Assembly: GCA_043802925.1 (NCBI GenBank)
Contig: JAZDKP010000297.1
Location: forward strand, 1 to 7,199
Direction: 5' to 3'
Origin: JAZDKP01 sp043802925
GTDB taxonomy: Bacteria; Fibrobacterota; OXYB2-FULL-49-7; JAEUSG01
Length of the DNA stretch: 7,199 nt
The position numbers and the translations under genes are program-made. The notes under the pieces were generated by a model. The model was not told the origin of the DNA and did not search any database. It was given only the letters and a program-made list of their open reading frames with translations. Shown piece after piece: positions 1 through 5,743 of this stretch (its first letter is position 1; each line of letters begins with the position of its first letter).

Positions 1-1213
1 CCTTCGACTGTATTGACAGTCTGCCGACATTCACCGCCTCGACGGGCACCCGCCTTTTACCGATAGCCTCAACAATGCCGTGCCCGGTGAGCGCCTTCAC
101 AAAAGGATTCAAATCGCCGGTCGTAAACGTGCACTGTATCCGCCTCCCAAGCGCGTTTCCATACTCGTCAGTCAGGGCCGAATCAAAAACCACATCATAC
201 TGTTTCCTCGGTTCAAGTCCCTGGTTCAGTTCTATCGTCCTTTCCCCCCAGGTTTGCTCTGCATATGCTTGCGGGAATTTTATTCCCGGCGTGATGTGAA
301 TGTGCTCGGTGACTTCCTTCAGGGGAACTGAATGGTTGAACGCGGCATAAATGCTTTGATGCGGCTCCAAATTCAGGATGGTGTCCGGTCCCCGACTGGT
401 ATCCGCATTGGCGTCCTGCGTTGTCAGCTTAATAAAATCGAAGGGGGCGTATGTTTTAATGCGCGCCTCGAAGGGAGTATCTCCTTTTTCAGGTCCGCCG
501 TTCATCGCGGCAATGCCTTTCTCCACTCTTAACGTATATTCCGTGGCCATCTGCAGCAGGACTTTTGGTTTAATAACGATCATGTCCAGGTTTAACGGTT
601 TCTTTGCCTCTTCATTTTGTTCCTGGTTTCTTACATAGATGTAGGGAGAGCAGGTATCGCAGGGCCTGGCTATTTCAAATGGCACTGCCGGCGATATGGA
701 AACGAATTTGTCCAGCCCTTTAATGTCTATGGGTTGGTTGAATTTTAAAAAGAAAACAGGATGCAGGCTACTCTCTTCGCGGTAGCCGTTGGAGATGCTG
801 TGGCCTATCACACTGGGGACGGGTGTTATGAATTCCCATTGATAGTCTTTTTTCAGCTTGTTCCCGGTGACTGACGAGACGGTTCCCTTGGGCACCGCCA
901 GCTTATAGCGTGTGGCATATTTCAGGGGCTCATCCGGAATGAACATTAGGAAATCCGTTCCTTTCCAGCGATATTTTCCTTTAATCGATGGCTCGATAAT
1001 GAGCGGTCCTGTTCCTTCGCCCTGCGGCAATTGCATCAGGGGTATCATGGGTTCGGAAAAGACGACCTGGATTTCATTCGCCTGATACAAAGTCTGAAGA
1101 TTGTTATTGGGTATTGCCTGCAAAATATTAACGGGTTGCGCTGCAAATATGGCTCCTACAATAAAAAAGATGATAAGGCTCGCAGATGCTTTGATTTGTC
1201 GAGTAGAGCTCAT
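1..1213 (-). CDS. Alpha-2-macroglobulin family protein, N-terminal part (runs off left edge)
   Basis: The leftward frame stays open for 404 codons from ATG 1213 to the window edge. The start is set by a strong Shine-Dalgarno (GGGAGGT) five to six bases upstream. Residues 1-24 form a signal peptide (basic start, hydrophobic core, cleavage near IFA/AQP). No cysteine follows the core, so the protein looks soluble in the periplasm rather than lipid-anchored. What follows looks like tandem Ig/macroglobulin beta domains: an opening strand with FSEPM (residues 52-56), then a 'KGKYRWKGTDFLMFIPDEPL' block typical of the first domains of bacterial alpha-2-macroglobulins, a CxxC pair (C185, C188), and near the edge a 'GHGIVEAIGKRRVPVEAVNV' segment like the lead-in to later macroglobulin domains. 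Family members trap or inhibit attacking proteases and are usually 1500-1900 residues. The bait region and thioester lie outside this window, so trapping chemistry cannot be judged. A generic multi-Ig envelope protein is the alternative. Confidence 0.78.
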   Translation of the reverse strand, partial: MSSTRQIKASASLIIFFIVGAIFAAQPVNILQAIPNNNLQTLYQANEIQVVFSEPMIPLMQLPQGEGTGPLIIEPSIKGKYRWKGTDFLMFIPDEPLKYATRYKLAVPKGTVSSVTGNKLKKDYQWEFITPVPSVIGHSISNGYREESSLHPVFFLKFNQPIDIKGLDKFVSISPAVPFEIARPCDTCSPYIYVRNQEQNEEAKKPLNLDMIVIKPKVLLQMATEYTLRVEKGIAAMNGGPEKGDTPFEARIKTYAPFDFIKLTTQDANADTSRGPDTILNLEPHQSIYAAFNHSVPLKEVTEHIHITPGIKFPQAYAEQTWGERTIELNQGLEPRKQYDVVFDSALTDEYGNALGRRIQCTFTTGDLNPFVKALTGHGIVEAIGKRRVPVEAVNVGRLSIQSK

Positions 1214-1239
1214 AGCCACCTCCCTTGAATGTTAAATTC

Positions 1240-1898
1240 ATGGGAAGACACTACAAACCCCCTCACAGAACCGGACTTGTAGATTTCCCACATCCGGCTC
1301 TTCAGAAAAGTCTCCCCGCCAAAACGGGTTTTATCCGACAACGAACCGCTTACTGACCCGTCTCTGTGTACGGACAAGGCGGAACCGTCAGATATCAACT
1401 TTTCTGCCAGTCCCTTCGCTCCACAGGCATTACCCTGCTTCATCACTACTATGAACTGGTCCGAATCCCGATACACCGTCTGTGATACCTTGCCTTTGTA
1501 GGGCTTGGCAGCACATACCCTATTGGGAGTGCATTGGGCCTCCCGAGTTCCCATACTTTCCATTTGATACCGTGCTACGGTCTCAGACCCCGCCGGACTC
1601 TCATATCCTCGCCTTATCGGATAGGAGATTACTGCCTTCCCAGCAAATGAACGCCGTCGGCTTCCGGAACTTGGAGATATTTCGGGGCTCAATCCCTTCA
1701 CTTGCGTTGCGGCCCGGTATCCCCTCCCTCTGGCTTCACGAAGACGGGTTACCCCGTCAGGTGCAGAGTTCGGTTCTGGGGTGGTGGCTAACCTTTCCCC
1801 TGACTGGATTTTCACCAGCTGGTCAGTATTATTCTCCTGATGCGTATTAATCGTCATCGTCTTCATTCTCTCATACCCAATAAATTCTGTATCGCCAC
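1240..1898 (-). mobile_element. ORF-less group II intron (ribozyme only), approximate ends
   Basis: On the minus strand this stretch reads as a group II intron RNA. Near its 3' end is a domain V (1268-1300), and 5' of that are purine-rich, highly structured blocks of the domain I-III kind, including GGGAACTCGGGAGGCCC (about 1555-1537) and GTGATGAAGCAGGGTAATGC (about 1451-1432). Where an intron-encoded reverse transcriptase would normally sit in domain IV there are only about 100 bases, containing a small hairpin (CTGAC at 1391-1387 pairing with GTCAG at 1357-1353). The element thus lacks its own maturase and would need one in trans. The 5' end is placed at GTGGCG (1898-1893), a variant of the usual GUGYG. 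The 3' end is uncertain by some 20 bases (about 1230-1250). The macroglobulin start codon follows closely. The overall identification is fairly sure; the ends are tentative. Confidence 0.72.
1268..1300 (-). ncRNA. Group II intron domain V (catalytic hairpin)
   Basis: This 33-base hairpin begins GAGCCGGA and ends TCCGGTTC, pairing over 8 bp with one G-U. It has the conserved AGC triad at positions 2-4, a two-base AG bulge on the 3' side (1277-1276), and a distal stem capped by a GAAA-containing loop (UGUGG / CUACA). This matches the domain V consensus (GAGCCGUAU...ACGGUUC) that holds the active-site metal ions of group II introns. A G-rich sequence follows immediately, as expected for the start of domain VI. 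Confidence 0.85.
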
Positions 1899-1985
1899 AA
1901 GTGGTACACGAGTGCCAGCGCTTGTGCCGAACAAGGCGTTTACCCGGACAACTCACTTTCACAATCAGCTCAATAATCTCTTCCG

Positions 1986-2014
1986 ATAATAAAATGCTAT
2001 TTATCCTTTTGCAA
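1986..2014 (-). promoter_or_regulatory. Candidate sigma-70-type promoter upstream of the intron and macroglobulin gene
   Basis: The minus strand shows TTGCAA (2014-2009), exactly 17 bases, then TATTAT (1991-1986): 4/6 and 5/6 matches to the -35 and -10 consensus at ideal spacing, in an AT-rich patch. Transcription would start near 1979, run about 80 bases, pass the whole intron, and enter the macroglobulin gene. Confidence 0.45.
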
Positions 2015-2164
2015 GATATAAAGACAATAACCCTCTTTGCAAAATGTTTATTATTCAACCCCTCCCCCGCCTGCTTCCAATCGAGCGCAACAAACCCTGT
2101 CCTGCACCCCGCAGCCGGTCTCTGGTAGAGCGCGAGGATATTTTCAATGGAACTCACGTCGCGA

Positions 2165-2180
2165 GCTAAAACGTGGCCCC
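2165..2180 (+). repeat. 16-bp direct repeat, copy 1 (GCTAAAACGTRRCCCC)
   Basis: GCTAAAACGTGGCCCC here matches 14 of 16 bases with the copy at 3566-3581, in the same orientation. Both are preceded by a CGCG run. The copy lies about 30 bases beyond the Fic stop codon and is followed by GTTCAGTTGGCGCG (2192-2205). The style resembles the multiple short end-repeats of IS21-type elements, but no transposase remnant is seen, so its origin is a guess. Confidence 0.45.
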
Positions 2181-2209
2181 GAGGCGCCGGTGTTCAGTTG
2201 GCGCGTTTC

Positions 2210-3316
2210 TCAATCAGCCAGAAAATAGCGCGTGCTTCTTCCACCTGACGGCTCCTGCTTCAGAACATCCTTGTGAATTAAATCCTGAATATCGCGCAGG
2301 GCCGTGTCCTGGGAGCACTTCGTCATTGTGGCCCATTTTGACGTGCTGAGCTTTCCGTCGAATCCATCCAGCAATCTATTGAGGACGGATATTTGCCTGT
2401 CGTTGAACATCGTTTTGGCATGGGTTTCCCAAAACTTCGCCTTTTTCAGGACAAGGGAAAGGATTTCTTCGGTTGAGGTAAAGGCCCGGTCCAGGCAGCC
2501 AAGGAACCACATCAGCCATGAGGTAATATCCAGGGATCCCCGCTGTGTCGTTTCCAGGATGCTGTAATAATCATTCCTCTCTTTGCGTATTTGCGCCGAC
2601 ATGCTGTAAAAGCGCTGCCGGGTTCCGTCGGAAACAGCCAACAGCATGTCCGTGATGGCCCGCGCAATGCGGCCGTTGCCGTCTTCAAAAGGATGGAGGG
2701 TGACGAACCATAAATGAGCGATGGCGGCTTTTGTGGCCGGATCCAGTTTCTTTTCATTGTTGAACCAGGTCAGGTATTTCTTCATTTCGCTGTTAAGAAT
2801 ACCGGACCGGGGGGCTTCAAAGTGGACCTTCTCGCGTCCCATGGGGCCCGACAGAACCTGCATAGGATCGTCGTCAGGATTATTGCGCCATGTACCAACA
2901 GTAATTTTTCGCAGGCCGCTTCTTGCCGTTGGAAACAGGGCGGAATGCCAGCCGAACAGACGTTCCCGTGTAAGCGCGACATTATAATTCCGGGTGGCGT
3001 CCACCATCATTTCAACAATCCCATCAACATTTCGATCCGAAGGGACCAGTCCGGCAACATCCATTCCCAGACGCCGTGCGATGGATGAACGGACCTGGTC
3101 CCGGTTCAATAATTCACCCTCGATTTCACTGGATTTGAGCACATCCATGGTCAGCGTTTGCAATGTTGCTTCCGACTGAAGTTCGAATCCAAGGGCTTCC
3201 ATTCTTCCCAAAAGCCTTCCCTGCCGGTGGCGCACATCAGCCAACGGTCGCGCCAGGGCGTCCTGTTCCCAAAGAAAGGAAGGCCATCCGGCCTGTTGAT
3301 GAATATACTTAGCCAT
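2210..3316 (-). CDS. Fic family AMP-transferase with DUF4172-like N-terminus and C-terminal winged helix
   Basis: This is a 368-residue protein of normal length for its family. Residues 1 to about 85 form the helical DUF4172-type domain and contain S62-SEI-E66-G67, which fits the [S/T]xxxE[G/N] inhibitory helix of self-inhibited (class II) Fic proteins; E66 would block ATP gamma-phosphate placement. The Fic core carries the complete motif HPFEDGNGRIAR (208-219), with catalytic H208, Mg-binding E211 and phosphate-binding N214, R216 and R219. ITVGTWRN (138-145) is the expected target-docking flap. Residues ~300-368 look like a winged helix ending in a GGRSTRYF wing. Such enzymes move AMP onto Ser/Thr/Tyr hydroxyls of target proteins in the cytoplasm. 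No separate antitoxin gene is next to it, consistent with built-in inhibition. The ATG has only a weak Shine-Dalgarno. The winged helix and the upstream inverted repeat suggest autoregulation (inference). Confidence 0.93.
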   Translation of the reverse strand: MAKYIHQQAGWPSFLWEQDALARPLADVRHRQGRLLGRMEALGFELQSEATLQTLTMDVLKSSEIEGELLNRDQVRSSIARRLGMDVAGLVPSDRNVDGIVEMMVDATRNYNVALTRERLFGWHSALFPTARSGLRKITVGTWRNNPDDDPMQVLSGPMGREKVHFEAPRSGILNSEMKKYLTWFNNEKKLDPATKAAIAHLWFVTLHPFEDGNGRIARAITDMLLAVSDGTRQRFYSMSAQIRKERNDYYSILETTQRGSLDITSWLMWFLGCLDRAFTSTEEILSLVLKKAKFWETHAKTMFNDRQISVLNRLLDGFDGKLSTSKWATMTKCSQDTALRDIQDLIHKDVLKQEPSGGRSTRYFLAD

Positions 3317-3333
3317 TATTGATGTTTAACTAG

Positions 3334-3419
3334 TAATGGATACATTTATGAATTCGCATGTTAAGTATAATCTCCTATGAATATTGCTTTACGTAAGCTT
3401 TATCGAAATGTATCCATTA
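3334..3419. repeat. 14-bp perfect inverted repeat upstream of the Fic gene (possible operator)
   Basis: TAATGGATACATTT (3334-3347) is the exact reverse complement of AAATGTATCCATTA (3406-3419), with 58 bases between. Part of the motif (AATAATGG on the minus strand) recurs over the Fic start codon (3320-3313). The spacer holds a perfect TATAAT on the plus strand (3366-3371) and TTATACT on the minus strand, overlapping each other. Two identical sites flanking a bidirectional promoter region are typical of a regulator-binding operator; the Fic winged helix is a possible binder (inference). Confidence 0.55.
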
Positions 3420-3434
3420 TTAATAAATGGTCAA
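3407..3434 (-). promoter_or_regulatory. Candidate promoter for the Fic gene
   Basis: The minus strand has TTGACC (3434-3429, 5/6), 16 bases, then TACATT (3412-3407, 4/6). The -10 lies inside the right arm of the inverted repeat, so a protein bound there would block RNA polymerase. The leader to the ATG would be about 80 bases. The TTATACT in the repeat spacer is an alternative -10 without a clear -35. Confidence 0.35.
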
Positions 3435-3494
3435 TAATAACCCGCTTGCTGTCATGAAGATAGGTTTTAGAATCGCCCGTAGGCAAGATATTTA

Positions 3495-3534
3495 CCGCAT
3501 AAGATGCGGAGAATAAGAGCCCTATTCTCCGCAT
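3495..3534 (+). promoter_or_regulatory. Competing hairpins in the leader region of the beta-barrel gene
   Basis: ATGCGGAGAATA (3504-3515) pairs perfectly with TATTCTCCGCAT (3523-3534) around a 7-base loop. The same ATGCGG (3504-3509) can instead pair with CCGCAT just upstream (3495-3500) around a 3-base loop, so the two hairpins exclude each other. No U-tract follows on either strand, so it is not a standard rho-independent terminator. It could be a leader switch, an mRNA-stabilising hairpin or a remnant of a small element. Confidence 0.45.
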
Positions 3535-3565
3535 GGGATATGAGTCACAGTTTTACCAACGCGCG

Positions 3566-3581
3566 GCTAAAACGTAACCCC
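3566..3581 (+). repeat. 16-bp direct repeat, copy 2 (GCTAAAACGTRRCCCC)
   Basis: GCTAAAACGTAACCCC here differs at two positions from the copy at 2165-2180. The pair brackets the Fic gene and its control region, a segment of about 1.4 kb. A CGCGCG run precedes this copy. Confidence 0.45.
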
Positions 3582-3681
3582 AAACTTTCCAGTCAATACC
3601 CAGGTAACCATCGGTAGGTTTCAAACAACGTACAACGAATCTTCGCTTCAACGTGGATTTTTCAATTATATTTATTTAATC

Positions 3682-4407
3682 ATGCTCCACAGGCTGCTTC
3701 GCATTTCACTTGCACTCGGTATTACGTCACTCTTCGCCGCGCAGCAATCCCCTTTTGACCGCTCCGGGATCTGCCTTTCCGGCGAATACGGCTTTTCCGA
3801 GCGCACCGTTGAGGTCGCCTCTGCAGGTAAAAAAGCCACCCTCGCCGCAGGCAACGTAAACACCGGCGGCCTCACTCTCGGCTTTATCAAGGCGCTGAAT
3901 CCCCGGTATGCGCTCCGCATCAGCGGGGCACTCGGTTCGGGCAAGGAAAAAGGCGAACTGCAGCGGAATCAACTTCTGTCCACCAGCACGGGCGGTTATG
4001 AATACCACGACCTCCGCGCCTCCTATGCCCATTCCTACACCGGCCTCTATGTGGACCTTCTCTACAAGTTCCATCCGGGCCGACGCGTATTTCCCTTCGC
4101 ATTCGCGGGCACGGGCGTGACCTCGTATACGGTCACCAAGTCGTTTGTCATCGAGGACACCACCCCGTATGACGGCTCCTCCGTGCCCATGGAAAACAAC
4201 GCCTTTGACAAAACCGCGTTCAACGCCTCCGCGGGTTTGGGCGCGGTCTGGATGTACGGGGCCAACATCGGACTCTTTGCGCAGTACAAATTCCGTTACT
4301 GGAAACCCGTTGAATTCACCGAAGAACTCGTGGCCGGCGTCTCGGTGTCCCAAATGCAGACCCATTTTACGCACCAGTTCGAGGGAGGGCTGCATTTTGT
4401 ATTCTGA
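3682..4407 (+). CDS. Outer-membrane beta-barrel protein (porin/OmpA-barrel-like)
   Basis: This is a 241-residue exported protein. Residues 1-19 or 20 are a signal peptide (MLHRLL, then a hydrophobic stretch ending SLFA/AQQ). The rest alternates amphipathic strands and glycine-aromatic turns: GICLSGEYGFSE, GGLTLGFIKAL, YALRISGALGSG, YTGLYVDLLYKF, FPFAFAGTGVTSY, ASAGLGAVWMYG, IGLFAQYKFRYW, and a final strand ending in Phe (FEGGLHFVF). The terminal aromatic is the signal read by the BAM machinery. Size and strand count suggest a small barrel of 8-10 strands, but no specific family or cargo can be named. The ATG lacks a Shine-Dalgarno and follows an AT-rich stretch, so initiation may depend on an unstructured or very short leader. 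The last 11 bases overlap the protease gene, so the two are probably made together. Confidence 0.82.
   Translation: MLHRLLRISLALGITSLFAAQQSPFDRSGICLSGEYGFSERTVEVASAGKKATLAAGNVNTGGLTLGFIKALNPRYALRISGALGSGKEKGELQRNQLLSTSTGGYEYHDLRASYAHSYTGLYVDLLYKFHPGRRVFPFAFAGTGVTSYTVTKSFVIEDTTPYDGSSVPMENNAFDKTAFNASAGLGAVWMYGANIGLFAQYKFRYWKPVEFTEELVAGVSVSQMQTHFTHQFEGGLHFVF
4384..4399 (+). promoter_or_regulatory. Ribosome-binding site and TTG start of the S41 protease, inside the beta-barrel gene
   Basis: GGAGGG (4384-4389), seven bases, then TTG (4397-4399) is the only start with good spacing that gives a protein beginning directly with an export signal. There is no ATG or GTG near it in this frame. The site lies inside the last codons of the beta-barrel gene, whose stop TGA is at 4405-4407, so terminating ribosomes can restart here. 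Confidence 0.7.
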
Positions 4408-5708
4408 ACGCGTACAAAGGCTTCTCCTCCCCTGGCTTGCCGCAAGCCTGCTTTTCTGCGCCTCATGCACGGAGTTCCTGGGCCCGTCAAAGCCCGACTT
4501 CGACAATACCGAAGCGTTGAACGAACAGCTCTTCTGTTGGACCGCACTTTCGGTCTTCTACATTTTTCAGGACAAGATGCCGCAGAACCCGCTTGACTAC
4601 ACCTCACCGGCAACGATGTACGAACAGGTGTCAATCAGCGCAAACGACCCATGGACCCACTACATTCCCCCGGAAGACGCAGACGCCTATCTGGGAAATT
4701 TCTCGTCTGAGAACGAGGCGGGCATCGGCATATTCATAGGGAAAGTGGGTGACACCTGTTTCATCCGGTTCGTTATCGATCATTCACCGGCACAGTCTGC
4801 AGGACTCCACAAGCACGACACCCTCCTTGCGGCTAACGGACAGACGCTGGTCGGTATTTCTGATACACTGTTCTACGAGCGCTTGTCCGGCCCAGTGGGC
4901 AGCCGGGCGACGCTCTCCATTAAACGTGATTCCACACTTTCCGATATTCAAGTAACCCGCGACTCCTTTGACGTGCCCACCGTGCTCACCGACACGCTGG
5001 ATGACAGTGTCGCTTATATCTGGCTCAACATCTTCCTTGACGCCACGCCCCTCCCGGGCGGGACCTCGGCGGAACTGCACGCCGCGCTTGCCGAAACCGA
5101 CGCTTTTTCCGGTGCGCGTACTCGACCTGCGCGGCAACCCGGGCGGCCTTATTTCGCAGTGTATGGAAGTTACGGGAATGTTCATTGATCCCTGGGACAC
5201 CATTGCCCTGGGACGGATACGACTCCCCGCTGAGACCGGCGGCAAGACACAGGATACGACCCTCGTGTCCGATATCCAGATTCACAACGAATTAACGGCC
5301 AAGTTTGTGATCCTGGTCGATTCCATGAGCGCAAGCGCGACCGAACTTCTGACCACTGCGCTTCAGACGAACCGTCCTGATATCCCGGTACTCGGATGCC
5401 ACACGTATGGAAAAGCGCGGGGCCAGGTCATGCTGTCCACGCCGTCCAATGGGCTTGCCAAAATGACCTTCATGACATTAAAGACCGCACAGGGTGTGGA
5501 TTATAATGAGGTGGGACTTATACCCGGTTTGCCGCTTGTGCCCGGCACGGACTGGCTTGATGCGGCCTACCACCGGGCGCGTGTGCTTATCGGCTCGCCG
5601 GTGCCCAAGGAGCGCGCGGAGGTGCGGGTCCGCAGCCGTGTCATTGAGTTGAACCGGAAACTGCTGGGAATCCGGCGGAACGAACCGCTGCCCATGGTCC
5701 GGTTTTAG
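4397..5708 (+). pseudogene. S41 (CtpA-like) carboxyl-terminal processing protease, PDZ-containing, broken by a one-base frameshift
   Basis: Restoring one base gives a 436-residue protein. It starts with a lipoprotein-like signal (hydrophobic LLPWLAASLLF, then CASC, a lipobox with an unusual Cys at -3). A helical S41 N-terminal domain (~30-100, with DPWTHYIPPEDADAYLG) and a PDZ domain (~109-177, GIGIF to TLSIKR) follow, then the protease core: LDLRGNPGG (242-250), MSASATE with nucleophile S313, and TYGKARGQ with general base K339. All catalytic residues are present. The frame breaks at a T5 run (5104-5108): the upstream frame ends at TGA 5186-5188, and the downstream frame needs one T fewer. 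Unrepaired, the product is about 263 residues with PDZ but no Ser-Lys dyad. Causes could be a sequencing or assembly error, a recent mutation, or slippage-based switching. Members cleave C-termini of envelope proteins; the overlapping barrel gene suggests a shared envelope role. Confidence 0.85.
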
Positions 5709-5743
5709 CCGCTCCTTCCCGCCCCTTCTCCCCGCCTTTAACT

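Larger units (their letters stand above)
1899..2209. other. Gene-poor stretch between the Fic gene and the intron
   Basis: No convincing gene is seen here. A leftward open frame crosses it (start at 2157), but it runs on through the intron ribozyme, and its residues match no family I know. The stretch holds a repeat copy next to the end of the Fic gene (2165-2180), a promoter-like sequence (1986-2014), and a small bulged hairpin (CGC-C-TTGT / ACAAGCG, about 1917-1936) some 20 bases before the proposed intron 5' end. That hairpin has no U-tract, so it is not called a terminator. Confidence 0.5.
3317..3681. other. Intergenic region between divergent Fic and beta-barrel genes
   Basis: No gene is seen. 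The Fic-proximal half is AT-rich and holds a long inverted repeat with promoter-like elements on both strands. The middle has two overlapping hairpins, and the distal part has the second copy of the 16-bp direct repeat. The last 20 bases before the beta-barrel ATG are AT-rich without a Shine-Dalgarno. Confidence 0.6.

Noticed and set aside
75..638. Several plus-strand frames of 66-86 codons
   Set aside because: They are shadows of the long open minus-strand macroglobulin gene, which runs off the edge and therefore lacks a stop in the window.
1482..1850. A 122-codon plus-strand frame opposite the intron
   Set aside because: It is antisense to the ribozyme, with no ribosome-binding site and no recognisable protein features.
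1917..1936. Hairpin CGC-C-TTGT / ACAAGCG just before the intron, considered as a terminator or attC-like site targeted by a class C intron
   Set aside because: It is a short stem with a bulge, no U-tract and no attC core sequences, and it lies about 20 bases from the proposed insertion point rather than directly next to it.
1210..2157. A 315-codon open frame on the minus strand, ending at the macroglobulin start
   Set aside because: It runs through the whole group II intron including domain V; its composition is typical of structured RNA read as protein, and it ends inside the next gene's first codons. Such frames are a known misannotation over group II introns.
3504..3534. 12-bp hairpin as a rho-independent terminator
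   Set aside because: No T-run follows on either strand, and no gene ends nearby: both neighbours are transcribed away from it or start beyond it.
4145..4396. The long upstream part of the plus-strand frame that contains the S41 N-terminus
   Set aside because: It overlaps the barrel gene out of frame and is Pro/Thr/Ser-rich shadow sequence; the TTG at 4397 with its strong ribosome-binding site is the better start.
3727..4506. A 259-codon minus-strand frame opposite the beta-barrel gene
   Set aside because: The plus strand has a signal peptide, barrel strands and a terminal Phe; the antisense frame has none of these and simply reflects GC-rich codon positions.
5709..5743. Bidirectional terminator between the convergent protease and exported-protein genes
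   Set aside because: The 35 bases are pyrimidine-rich and contain no inverted repeat that I can see.
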